Assembly (NCBI GenBank): GCA_031216915.1
Contig: CM062294.1
Span: 388,607,217 to 388,671,216 of the forward strand
DNA: 64,000 nucleotides
DNA from: Pictodentalium vernedei
Taxonomy: Eukaryota > Mollusca > Scaphopoda > Dentaliida > Dentaliidae
Direction of reading: 5' to 3'
A model generated the notes under the pieces. It saw only the letters and a list, made by a program, of their open reading frames with translations. It was not told where the DNA came from and ran no database searches. The translations under genes and the position numbers were made by a program. This document shows, one piece after another, positions 47,092 to 59,170 of the stretch. Positions within the stretch are counted from its first letter, which is position 1; every line of letters starts with the position of its first letter.

Positions 47092-48621
47092 AAGAGGATC
47101 ACAGATCCAGAAGTCGAGTTTTGACATAAAATTCTGAAGAAATAAGCTATTTGTAGTAACAGTGACCTTGAGCTTGGAGTCCCAGACTCCAAAATCAATA
47201 GGTATCTTTCCTTCCTATAGGGTAACCTCTGGTATAAGCTTGGTAAAGGTGCTTCAAATAGAACTAAAGTTATTGCCCGGAAACCAATTTGTCACAAAAT
47301 ATTCTATTTATAGTAACAGTGACCTTGATCTTGGAGTCCCAGACTCCGAAATCAATAGGTGTCTTCCCTTCCTATAAGGTAACCTCTGGTATAAGTTTGG
47401 TAAAGGTGCGTCAAATAGAACTAAAGTTATTTCCTGAAAACCAATTTTCACAAAATATTCTATTGATAGTAACAGTGACCTTGACCTTGGGGCCCCAGAC
47501 TCCGAAATCGATAGGTGTCTTCCCTTCCTATAGGGTAACCTGTGGTATAAGTTTGGTGAAGATACATGGAATAGAACTAAAGTTATTGCCCGGAAACCAA
47601 TTTGTCACAAAATATTCTATTTATAGTAACAGTGACCTTGACCTTGGAGTCCCAGACTCCAAAATCAATAAGTGTCTCCACTTTCTATAGGGTAACCTCT
47701 GGTATAAGTTTGGTAAAAGTGCTTCAAATAGAACTAAAATTATTGCCCGGAAACCAATTTGTCATAAAATATTCTATTTATAGTAACAGTGACCTTGACC
47801 TTAGAGTCCCAGACTCCAAAATCAATAGGTGTCTTCCCTTCCTATAAGGTAACCTCTGGTATAAGTTTGGTAAATGTGCGTCAAATAGAACTAAAGTTAT
47901 TGCCCAGAAACCAATTTGTCACAAAATATTCTATTGATAGTAACAGTGACCTTGACCTTGGGGCCCCAGACTTCAAAATCGATAGGTGCTTCCCTTCCTA
48001 TAGGGTAACCTGTGGTATAAGTTTGGTGAAGATACACGGAATAGAACTAAAGTTATTGCCCGGAAACCAATTTGTCACAAAATATTCTATTTATAGTAAC
48101 AGTGACCTTGACCTTGGAGTCCCAGACTCTGAAATCGATAGGTGTCTTCCCTTCCTATAGGGTAACCTGTGGTATAAGTTTGGTGAAGATACACAGAATA
48201 GAACTAAAGTTATTGCCCGGAAACCAATCTGTCATAAAATATTCTATTTATAGTAACATTGACCTTGACCTTGGAGTCCCAGACTCCAAAATCAATAAGT
48301 GTCTCCACTTCCTATAGGGTAACCTCTGGTATAAGTTTGGTAAAGGTGTGTCAAATAGAACTAAAGTTATTGCCCGGAAACCAATTTGTCACAAAATATT
48401 CTATTTATAGTAACAGTGACCTTGTCCTTGGGGCACGAGACTCTGAAATCGATAGATGTCTTCCTTTCCTATAGGGTAACCTCTGGTATAATTTTGGTAA
48501 AGGTGCATCAAATAGAACTAAAGTTATTGCTCGGAAACCAATTGTTTACGCTCGCTGCCCGCCGCCCTCCGCCACTTCATCAAACTATAAGTCGAGTTTG
48601 ACTTCGGCAAAACTCGACTAA
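47092..48621 (+). mobile_element. Helentron-like element, GGATC family, with receptor-site repeats
   Basis: The 5' end CAAGAGGATCACAGATCC is followed by AGTCGAGTTTTGAC. The 3' end is GTTTGACTTCGGCAAAACTC plus GACTAA. About nine units of roughly 157 bp carry ACAGTGACCTTGACCTTGG, GGAAACCAATTTGTCACAAA and TATAGGGTAACCTCTGGTAT. Open frames across the array come from its low stop density and are not genes. Confidence 0.75.
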
Positions 48622-49131
48622 TAATAAATTCTGATATTGTCTGCATTGGATAAGTGCACTACACTGCCCTTCAACCAATATTCAGAATTTTGTTTGACAT
48701 AATAAAAACTTGAATCTCCCTCACCCTCCAAGGGTGTTGTGTACAAAAAATCACAAAAATCTGACATTTTTATTTGAACAAGTTTGAATTGGCATATCAA
48801 ATTTGGTTCAATTTAGTCCAGTAGTTTTTGAGGTGAAGTGAAGTTTATATTGTAAAGTTCACAAGAGACAGATGAATGACAGATGGAATGATGACAGACA
48901 GGATGGGAAACTGTGATGAGGTAAAAAAAAATATACACTGACTTGAAAGCTTGAAATGATTTTAAAACAAAAAGTATGGAATGCTTGATCAAAAACAATT
49001 ATGCATTACATTTGACAGCAGGGCAAAATCATAAGTTATGTTGGGAAGGGAAAAAAAGGAAAATGGATTCCTCCTGTATCTGAAATTTATTTGGCAGTAC
49101 AGTAGAATGCAATCAGTTTTAACATACTTAC
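48622..49131. other. Intron DNA with repeat remnants
   Basis: A degraded GGCCCC-family unit near 48690-48760 (AAACTTGAATCTCCCTCACC) and a GACAGATGAATGACAGATGG tract near 48868. No gene. Confidence 0.4.
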
Positions 49132-49257
49132 CATTTATAGCTGTGCACCGAGTTTTGTTGACAAGTTTATAACCAGAAACACATGAACAATCATATCCAG
49201 GCTTCTTATTTATACATTTATGATCACAATATTTATCAAACAAACATTCATCCAAAT
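49132..49257 (-). CDS. LRP1: LRP1-like exon 1 in window (cbEGF module)
   Basis: A 126-nt phase 1-1 exon with acceptor TTTTTTTGTAG and donor AATG|GTAAGT. It encodes one calcium-binding EGF module: [15 protein letters not shown], then [19 protein letters not shown] and RCTAIN. All six Cys are present, as are the D-x-D-E calcium ligands and the aromatic Gly-Tyr turn. A single EGF module on its own phase-1 exon is usual in the LDL-receptor family. Spliced to exon 2 it gives RCTAINEPEDEKP, matching the EGF-to-propeller junction of LRP1 near its N-terminus. The upstream exons lie beyond 64000. Confidence 0.9.
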
Positions 49258-49380
49258 CTACAAAAAAAATTATCACTTTTAGTGTTCCTAATGTACTCTG
49301 ATAAATGATACAGTTTAAACTTATAGCTAACTCTTTAACTAATGAAATGGCTGCTTCCAACTGCTAATATTCAAACTTAA

Positions 49381-49625
49381 CCCTTTACCTAACATGAAAA
49401 GCAGACGACACTTGCCAAAAAAATTCTTGCATAACTAATTTTTTTTCATTTTTTGTCTCAAAAACATAGGTTATGACCCCTCGTTGGAACGAGCTCGTCG
49501 AGCTCGTTCCAACGAGGGGTCATAACCTATGTTTTTGAGACAAAAAATGAAAAAAATAATGAAAATTAATTGGCGATTTTTGAGAATAGCGCTGGCCGGT
49601 TTTGGCCGTTACGTTGGGTAAAGGG
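49381..49625. mobile_element. piggyBac-like palindromic MITE
   Basis: Ends CCCTTTACCTAAC and GTTGGGTAAAGGG. Flanks are TTAA at 49377-49380 and TTAG at 49626-49629. A very long near-perfect hairpin is centred on GAGCTCGTCGAGCTC with AAAACATAGGTTATGACCCC arms. The best preserved of this family here. Confidence 0.75.
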
Positions 49626-49639
49626 TTAGAAGTTGAAAA

Positions 49640-49985
49640 AAAATGTATAAAGAATCTCAACAAAACCAGGTGATGTGATCCCTCACTGGAATGACCTTGA
49701 TTAGATCGTTCAATTGAGGGGGTCACTGATTAGTTTGTTCCATTGAGGGGGGTCACATGATATGGTTTTGTTGAGATTTAAAAAAAAAAAATTTAAGATA
49801 ACAAATTTTGATATCTTTTGCTTTGAATAAAGAGTTAATGTGGAAATATCCAGCCTTTGCTGTTTATGAAAATTGCCATTCAAATTTTTCTTTTCTTTTA
49901 AATTTTTGTCCTCAAAACATAGCTTATGACCCTCATTGGAATTACCGCATATCAATGAGTCATAAGTTATATGGGGGAGGGGGGG
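49640..49985. repeat. Further palindromic MITE pieces
   Basis: AATCTCAACAAAACCAGGTG with its inverse ATGGTTTTGTTGAGATT brackets duplicated GTTCNATTGAGGGGGTCAC blocks (49665-49790). A second partial palindrome, AAACATAGCTTATGACCCTC against TGAGTCATAAGTTAT, lies at 49910-49972, followed by a G run. Confidence 0.5.
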
Positions 49986-50079
49986 GGGGGGATGATGAAG
50001 AAACACTGTCAAGTCATATATGCATCTGTGTATATGTTATTTGATAGTAATTATTGTAAAATTAATCTGAAGATTTAAC

Positions 50080-51850
50080 CCTTTGAAGTCCCATAGGGAG
50101 CCCAAATATCAACTCAGGAACTCAATTTCAACAAACGTAAATCTAACCCCCTAGAAATGTTGTATACCAAATATGAAAAGATTCTGACAGGTGGATCTGA
50201 AGAAGATTTTTAAAGAAATATCCTCATATTGAACTGATGAAAACTTTGGACTCCCACAGGGAGCCCAAATATTAGCTCAGGGACTCAATTTGAACAAACT
50301 TGAATACCAAATTTGTATACCAAATACGAAAGTATTGTGACTGGTGGGTCTGGAGGAGAAGATTTAAAAATAAATCTCCTCATATTGCACTAAGTTAAAA
50401 TTCAAGCTCCAATAGAGAGCCCAAATATCTTATTTTGTGTATTGAGTTGGGCCTATCCATTTATTATTTTCACCCATGGACCCTCGGATAGTGATATGAA
50501 TGAAAGGGCTTCACCGCAGTGGAAAAATAAAGTGATGTTTCCTTTTTTTAAATATCAAAGTTGATCACTTGGATGTATATGGGTTCCAACTATTTTTAAT
50601 AGGCATGGTCTTTGGGAGGGGCTCTTGACAGACGGCTGATGACGTTACAAGTGTTGTGTAAGTTTCATACTAAATTGAAACCGGAAGTTTGCTTCCATTC
50701 TCAGTTGTTTTCATTCGAAAATTTCAATCGTAAAAATGCTAATTTCTATCAAAATAACAGTTTTAGTTTTCAATAAAATGAGTTTTATTTGTGTATCATT
50801 TTACAATATGCACTTTCCATGCTTTTTAGGTAAAAACAGACATCAGAAAGTGACTTTTGCCTCTCAATCCTTGCTCACCATCTGGAAGAAATAAAAATAA
50901 AAAAATAAAAATAAAATCCTCCCTCCCTCCCTCATTGATTTGAAGAAAAAAATTGCCTGAGAATCAATTGATTTTTTTTTTTGGCCTTGGTATACATCAT
51001 TGTTATGATGGTTAGTTTCAAGATTGTTCAAACCATGACCCAAGGTTAATAATTGGGCTATCATAGCAAGCCCAAATATATACCTAGAGACCCTATTTCA
51101 ACAAACTTGAATCTGACCCCCCTAGAGATGTTGTTTACCAAATATGATAGCATTCTGACTGGTGGATTTGAAGAAGATTTTTTAAAATTATCCCCCATAT
51201 TGCACCAAGTTAAAATTGGAATTTGCCTTTCATGACTTCATTCCTTTGTAGTGTTGATGAACCATGTCTAACTGAATGTGACCCCAAATACTTCTTTGAA
51301 CCACATCGGCAGGAGAGCAATTAAGGCCCCTTGGGGCCTCTTGTTTGTTATGCAGCTTCCTTATGTCCATTGGAATGAGATGGACCTAAAAAATTTCTAT
51401 TAGTTTTGTCATGGGATGCCGTACAGGGTTGCCCATTTTAACACTGTTGGCAATGGGAAAATACTGAGTTATCATCTACCTTGAGCCTCATTAAATAAGT
51501 ATTCTTAAGAGCCTTGGGACAAAATCTAAACTAATTTGGTACAAAATATCTTGGTGGAGTATACTCTTTTGAGTTTTTTTCCCAAAACGTTGCTGCTCCC
51601 CTTGTGACCCAATTTGAACAAACTTGAATCTGACCCACCAAGAGATGTTGTATACCAAATATGAAAGGATTCTGCCTGGTGGATCTGAAGGAGAAGATTT
51701 TTGAAGAAATTTCCTAATATTGCACAAAGTTAAAAGCCCAAATATCAACCCAGGGACTAGGTTTGAACAAACTTGAATCTAACCCTACTAGAGATGTTAT
51801 AAACCAAATATGAAAGCACTCTGACAACAGGGTCGAAAGTAGAAGATTTT
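50080..51850 (+). mobile_element. GGCCCC-family Helentron-like fragments, rearranged
   Basis: Units with AACAAACTTGAATCTGACCC and AGAGATGTTGTATACCAAAT run on the plus strand at 50080-50430, 51040-51230 and 51600-51850. At 51313-51343 the family 5' end (CAAGAGGCCCCAAGGGGCC) lies on the minus strand, so the block is composed of inverted pieces. Non-repetitive DNA separates them (50440-51040). Confidence 0.55.
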
Positions 51851-52437
51851 TTTTTTTTTTTAAATTCGCTAAGCAATTTTTTGAGGAAAAATTATATATG
51901 AATGATTACATCAGATAAAGGGCTAACAAAAATCAAACTCTGTCAAACAAGCTGTAATCTTGCAAAATTCCAAACTAGATTATGACAAAATAGACATCAT
52001 GAGACTGAGGTGTTAACATAGGTGACTAACTGTACCTAATATTCTATCTACAACAAGTGTTTGACCACCGAGGTGGTATTAGTCCCCTACGGCACTTTTG
52101 TGACATAAGGTGTTTTTGTCACAGAAGACACTAGAGTATATAAGCATCTTGAATTTTGAAAAAAAAATATTGAGCATGCATAGTTCCCTCACAACCCTTT
52201 ATCCATGTACCATATATGAAAGGCGTAGCTTGAACCATGTTGGAGGGACAGGTGGTAACATGAAATAGAGAAAAAAGCTTAAAAAACACAACAAAAATGG
52301 CCGCCATTCTGCCATCTTGGATTTTGAAAAATAAATAATGACTGTGCATTATCCCCTCAGAACCATTTATCCATGTACCAAATATGAAAGGTGTAGCTTG
52401 AAGCATATTAGAGGGAGAGGTGGTAACAAACAAACAA

Positions 52438-53139
<702 letters not shown>

Positions 53140-53762
53140 GTTAGATTTTGAAAAAAAATATTGAGCGTGCAACATCCCATTACAACCCTCTATCCATGTG
53201 CCAGATATAAAAAGTGTAGCTTGAACCATGTTGGAGTAAGGGGTGGTAACATAAAATAGAGAAAAAAGCTTAAAAAACACAACAAAAATGGCTGCCATGG
53301 CGCCATCTTGAATTTTGGAAAAAAAATATTGAAGGTGCAAGATCCCATTACAACCCTCTATCCATGTGCCAGATATAAAAAGTGTAGCTTGAACCATGTT
53401 GGAGTGAGGGGTGGTAACATAAAATAGAGAAAAAAGCTTAAAAAACACAACAAAAATGGCCGTCATGCCGCCATCTTGGATTTTGAAAAAAAATATTCAA
53501 CGTGCATCATCCCCTCCCAACCCTCTATCCATGTGCCAAATATGCGAAGTGTAGCTTGAACCATGTTGGTGGGAGGGGTGGTAACATGAAAATAGAGAAA
53601 AAAAACCTTAAAGAACACAACAAAAATGGCTGCCATTCCGCCATCTTGGATTTTGAAAAAAAAATTTTGAGTGTGCATCATCCCCTTAGAACCATTTATC
53701 CATGTACCAAATATGAAAGGTGTAGCTTAAAGCATGTTGGAGGGAGAGGTGGTAACATAAAA

Positions 53763-53763
53763 A

Positions 53764-53836
<73 letters not shown>

Positions 53837-53895
53837 GACAGACAGACAGACAGACAGACAGACGGACAGATGGACGGACAGACAGATGGATGGAG
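53763..53895. repeat. Second (CAGA)n microsatellite
   Basis: About 110 bp of CAGA with one CAGAGA interruption, grading into GACGGACAGATGGACGGAC. It directly adjoins the truncated end of DIRS C. Confidence 0.9.
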
Positions 53896-53904
53896 TGCAG
53901 AATG

Positions 53905-55660
53905 GATGTAGAAATGGCACGAACCTCATGAGCATTAAACCGGTTCGAAACAAGATCCGACGCAGACAAGAGGGAATAAGCCACCTTGATTGCAAGACAG
54001 ATCCACCTGGAAATAGAATGGGAAGAGATAGACTGCCTCTTAGGAATGAGAGACAGAAAGAATCTCTTCCGACCCCTCCGAATGAACTGAGTGCGAGTAA
54101 TGTAAGTCTTGATTGCACGAACAAGACAAAGAAGAGGTCTCTAACCATCGACAGCAGGGAGAGCCTGAATGCAGATGGGAGGAGGTACTGAATCAGGAAG
54201 TTGATTCTTAGCCAGAAAAGAGCAATCAGTAGTGAAGGTGACACTGTTAGCCTCATTTCTGAAGAAGGCACAATCAACAGATAGTGAATGAAGCTCACTG
54301 ACTCGTCGAGCAGAAGCAAACGCTAGAAGAAAAGCCGTCTTATAGGTGAGAAAACGCATATCGGTCTCAGATAAAGGCTCGAATGGTGCCCCCTCCAAAC
54401 AATGCAACACCCATGCCAAGTTCCACTTGGGTGTAAGACGCAAAACTCGAGGCCTCTTCAAAGAAAAGTGCCGAATGAGTTTGGAGAGAAAAAGATTACG
54501 ACCGATGCACCGCTTTCCCACATAAGAGAAAGTAACAGACAGCATAGACCGATAACCCTTAATCGTAATAGGCTGGAGGCCCTTGGAGTTAAAAAGATAT
54601 ACCCGAAAATCTGCAATTTGAGCGATTGACGGATCACGGTAATCCACATTGTGATCTGCACACCAGCGACAGAAAACCTTCCACTTTGCAGCATAAGTCA
54701 TGCCAGTGGAATGTCGCCGCGATGCAGAAATGCACTCCCACTGTTCGTCTCGAAAAACCTCTACATCGGAGACTGGACCTGATAAAAGACAGGCATGAAG
54801 GGACAGGCTCGACAGGTTGTTGTGATACTTCCTTGGATGACCCTGGGAAAGAAGATCGCGACGTAGAGGTAGACAAATCGGCCGATCTGCCAACAAAGGC
54901 CGCAGCAGATTGATCCACACCCTCTGTGGAGACAGAGGTGCGATCAGAATAATCCTGCAACTGCAAGCACGAATCTTCGCGAATACTTGAGGAAGAATCG
55001 GCGCAGGACGAAAGGCATAGCCGATCCAACCTGTCCAGTACAGAGACAAAGCGTCAACTGCAAATGCCAGAGGATCTGGACAAGGGGAGACAAAGGTCTC
55101 TACCTGATGATTCCAGTGAGTAGCGAAAAGGTCGACCTGAGGACGGCCCCACTGCTCGCAAATCGCCTGAAACACCGACCGAAGTAGCATCCATTCAGTT
55201 GGAAGGACACTGTCGCGTTGGGACAGGGAGTCTGCTAGGACGTTGAGACGCCTGGGAATGTGTCGAATGGACACCAGAGCATTCTCATCTCGCGCCAACA
55301 GAAGAAGATCCCGAGACAGCCGATACATGGGAATCAAATGTGTGCCTCCTTGATTCCGGATGTAGGCCACTACTGTCGAATTGTCCGAAAGAAGTAGGAC
55401 AAAATGGTCCGACAGATGAGGGATCCAAAGCCGAAAACTGAACAGAAGAGCAAGGAGCTCCTTCTGGTTGATATGAAGGCCCACCTGCTCGCTGTCCCAC
55501 TCGCCGTGAGTAGACAGACCGAGAGGATCCAACGTTGCACCCCAGCCCCGATCGCTGGCATCCGCAGTAAGGATGCGATCGGCCAAAGGAAGATCCAACG
55601 GAACACCCTGTGTCAGCCAGGGAATATCGGCCCAAGGGTGGAGGTGACAAAGCAGAGACC
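53905..55660 (-). pseudogene. DIRS C RNase H and tyrosine recombinase
   Basis: RNase H and recombinase lie in one frame from about 55660 to a TAG at 54142-54144. RNase H acids: LTADASDRGWGATL, INQKELLAL, LLSDNSTVVAYIRNQGGTHL, NVLADSLSQ. The linker PQVDLFATHWNHQVE follows. The recombinase has KWKVFCRWCADHNVDY, then ASARRVSELHSL with the first catalytic Arg. The TAG replaces the Gln of B's DGQRPLL; after it the frame resumes with RPLLCLVRAIKTY and SISRWICLAIKVAYSLL to AHEVRAIST. The final Tyr region is missing. Confidence 0.82.
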
Positions 55661-55930
55661 GGGGAATAGTGAGTTCAGGTCCAGCGGATCTACATTCGGA
55701 TGCCAATGATCCAACAGGAAGTGTTGGAGAGGTTGGACAAACAAGCGACCGAGCGGAATGTGATCTGTCACCGAACCGCAAAGGCCCAGCATCTGAAGGA
55801 AAGTCCTGGCCTAGACCGAGGAAGATTGAAGCAGGTTCCGAGTCAAGGCGGAAAGAATCGTCGCCCGAGCACGGGGGACCGACACTACATTGTGAAGAGT
55901 GTTGAAATCCATCCCCAAATGACGGAATCG

Positions 55931-56771
55931 CTAAGAAGGAAGGAGATCCGACTTCTCGCGATTGACTCTGAAACCCAGCGACGCTAGCAGGCAAAGAAAC
56001 TGCCGGACATCTAACTCCAGAACAGCAGCATCGTGGTGCCGTTGGAGGATGTCATCCAGGTAGGCTGACAAAGTCACAGCTGACTCAGTACGATGGAAAG
56101 CAAGCACATGTGACATCAGTCGGGTGAAGGCCCAAGCAGTCAGGTTCAAACCAAACGGGAGAGCTCTGAATTGATAAACTCGATCCCGAAACGAGAACGA
56201 AGGTATTTCTGTGATGCCAGATGAACGGGTACATGGAAGTAGGCATCCTTCAGGTCGATACTGGCAGTAAAGTCGCCCTGATGAACTGAACGTTGAACCG
56301 ACCGGAAAGTCTCCATACTGAAACGAGGAGCCATAATGTACTTGTTCAGGATACTCAGATCGATGACAGGACAAAATTGAACGTTTTTCTTCGGCACCAA
56401 GAAAAGTCTCAAGTAAAACCCCAGTGAAAGGGTGTTCCTGACCACCTCGATCGCCCCTTTGGAGAGGAGATCTCCTGCACCAGAAGGTCCCGACGCAGAG
56501 AATCGGAAGGGAGCTGAGTCGGGAGGGGCACCTGAGATAAACTGGGGTGCCGATGGAAGGACAGTCGCAGACCGGATTGAATGACGTAGAGGACCCAAGG
56601 GTCCGACGTTATATCTGTCCAATGGTCGTAAAACAGCGACAGCGTTCCCCCGACTGGAGGCGAATCGAGGTGAAAACCTTCACTTGCGGCCTCGACGAGG
56701 CCCCTGAGAGGAGAAACCACCTCATGATCAGGCGGAACAGACGGAGCCAAAAGCGTAGCCGACGTCGCCAA
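55931..56771 (-). pseudogene. DIRS C reverse transcriptase, frameshifted
   Basis: First part (frame ending 56146): GFYLRLFLVPKKNVQFCPVI, DLSILNKYIMAPRFSMETF, TASIDLKDAYFHVPVHLASQ. A frameshift near 56200 follows. The second part (frame ending 55931) has RVYQFRALPFGLN, AWAFTRLMSHVLAFH, motif C SAYLDDILQRHHD, then GFRVNREKSDLLPS and a stop at 55931. Motifs A and C are both intact, so the lesions are frameshift and stop and not active-site loss. Confidence 0.8.
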
Positions 56772-56843
56772 CGAGGCAGATGCAGCAGCACGCTTGGCGG
56801 GCCTGGAACGACCACCACCCGCAGCAGCAGGTTGGTCAAGCTG

Positions 56844-59046
56844 TCACAGCAAAAACTGGTCCTTCGAATGACGAAGAACTTTGCCACGAACAGCTTCCAC
56901 GGAACCATGGAACAACTGAGGTCCCACCAAGGAGGCAGACCTCAGAACAGCACGTTGCTCAGAAGGAAGGGATGGAGAAGAATCCAACACCGCATCCCGG
57001 CGTGCCAGCTCCAAATTAGCAGTGTTACAGGCGTGAGCGTGTGTCAAGTTCATAAGAGCCTGTGACAAAACCCGAAAGGCGCCTGAGCGTCATCAAACTC
57101 CCCTGGTGGAAAATATTCAGCCAGAGCAGCGACGACATGGTCCGCGAGAGATAACATAACCAGCATCTCTTGGGACAGGCCCACCATAGATTCAACTACC
57201 GACATCGGGAGAACTGCCGACTTAGGCTTAGTTAACCCGAGGGAAGAAGAATCCTCATCCACAGTAGTCATCCCTTGGAAGACTGGTGGAGAGACGGAAT
57301 CGTAAACACGAAACCGCGATGGAGGCAGAAAGGCATCAGCTCTAGAAAAGAAGGAACCCTTGAGGGCCTTAGAACGCATTTTGGCGTCCAAGCCCTGGAA
57401 GGACTCAACAACCTGAGCCAATTGCAGAGAACGCAAAGCCCCAGAGCTAGAAGGCTCAACAGGGTTACGGCGCTCCACAGTGAACCACGGCCGGACGGTC
57501 ACAGATGGCTGGTCTGAAGGTTGAACTTCCGGCAATAAGCCGAAGACGAAATCCAAAGCCTGCCCCAAGACTGATGAGGGGGGCCAATCACCTTCCAGAT
57601 AATCGTCATCCTCCGTAGCAGAGGAGACGTAGCCCAACTCGGGCTAACCAGCAGAAACCTCCTGGAAAGACTGAGCAGTATCCAAGGAGCCAGGCGAGAC
57701 ATCACGGCGACCGACCAAAGGAGGTTGTGCCTCAGGAGGCACAGGGAGGCCAACTTGAGGGTTGCCAGAAAGCAAACGGGTGAGCGCCAAAACGGCCTGA
57801 CGCAGGTCACCCTGAGAATCCGTCACAGCAGCATCACCCGACGGAGTGTCCTCCCAATGGACCCTTCTGGTAGAAGACCCCAAATCCTCAGAAGAGACTG
57901 ACGTCGAACGTCGATCGGCAGACAGAATAGGGATACGGTGAGAAGACACCGGAGGATAGTCCCGATTGTGACGCCCAGGGGCCATCACTGACCTCTGCGA
58001 AACAGAAGGTCCTGCCTGCAAATCCTCGAAAGAGACCGACGGCGCACGTCGATCAGTAGCTGGACCTAGGACACGGTGAGAAGACACCGGAGGATTGTGC
58101 CAAGAATGACAGGAACCTGTCATTGGCCTCTGCGCGGCAGACGGCCCCAACTGCCCATCCTCTGAGACCGACGGCAAGCATCGATTGACACCCAGACTCG
58201 GAACACAGTGAGGAATCACTGGAGGAAGGTTCCAAGAATGACGACAGCTAACAGGGGCTGTCACTGACCGCTGCCGAACAGCAGGCCCTGGATGCCAACG
58301 TCCCGACACCATCCTGCTAGGCGGCACACTAGCAGGGGAAGGAGGAACAATAAACGATTCACTCGAGGGACGAGGAATCGCTGCCGAAGCGACCGGCCGG
58401 CTCAACCGACTAGGAGTAAACCTAACCAGATGAGACGGAGCAGACAGCAAACCCGCACAGCCCACCGCGAGGCTAGGGGAGGCTGAGAGCACACAGACAC
58501 ACCAGCAGATACAGCCTCGGTCCCCCGAGACTGTAGACCATCCCCAGAGGAGATGGAAGAGCCACCATCAGACAGAATAGGATCTGTAGTAGCAACTTCC
58601 TCAGCAACTGTTGACGGCGTAGGAGGCAGATCGGAGAGGGTCACCGAGCTGACCTTGGAGAAGCTCTCTACGAAAACAGATGCCTCAAGAGTGACATCAG
58701 AAGACAAAGAGACCACGGTCTCCATGTTAGGTATCACTGAACTAGCACCGTCAACAGTTGCAGAGGAACTTGCCACAGAAGACAGATCAGAATCCTGTGT
58801 GACAGAGTCACCACGTGCACCAGCAGAAATGTCTGCTACGGCACGGCTACCCTTACCCCGAGAACGAGGGGTTCTAGCTCTGGACAGAACCACCTTGTTA
58901 ACAGAAGCCCAGAATTTAGAGGACCAAACCCCACAAATACCACATGATTGGGCCTGAGTGCAATTATTGCAAGTGACACATGTGGAATGAGAGTCGTCCA
59001 CATGCTTCACTTGCAAGCAAGAGGTACAAGGAATAGTCTTTGGCAT
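56844..59046 (-). pseudogene. DIRS C gag-like protein with internal repeats
   Basis: The start at 59046 opens MPKTIPCTSCLQVKHVDDSH, then STCVTCNNCTQAQSCGICG, a Cys/His cluster shared with A and B. The rest is Ser/Thr/Val-rich. A frame change occurs near 58490. In 58492-57644 a unit of about 42 residues repeats three times, marked by PPVSSHRV or PPVSSHRI, then DRRAPSVSFEDL or DRRSTSVSSEDL. A TAG at 57644-57646 interrupts; the same frame continues to 57050. The conserved C-terminal block (CNTANLELARRDAVLDSS) is in another frame, at 57068-56844. Confidence 0.7.
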
Positions 59047-59170
59047 TATATGAATGAAAATGGAATCAAGCTTCCCGCCGATGGAAAACAGCACAAAGGT
59101 CGTGTTCACATGTGGGGGAAAAACAAGATTAAGTGTGAAGAAACAAGCAATAATGATCAAAAATAACATT

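Larger units (their letters stand above)
53905..59170 (-). mobile_element. DIRS-like retrotransposon C, 3' truncated
   Basis: Reading leftward from about 59170: gag (start 59046), RT, RNase H, tyrosine recombinase. Sequence similarity to A and B is mostly at the protein level, so it is a different family. GC content and codon use are visibly higher than in the surrounding DNA. The recombinase ends right after its H-x-x-R box, where simple-repeat DNA begins, so the Tyr, the internal complementary region and the 3' repeat are gone. The exact 5' end was not found. It lies upstream of LRP1-like exon 1, in sense orientation. Confidence 0.85.

Noticed and set aside
47162-48601. Chain of overlapping plus-strand frames of 71-133 codons
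   Set aside because: They fall in ~157-bp tandem units of a non-coding element. The unit length is not a multiple of three, so the frame shifts from unit to unit.
54402-57517. Plus-strand frames opposite DIRS C
   Set aside because: Antisense shadows of the gag, RT and RNase H frames; they show no family motif and arise from the higher GC content.
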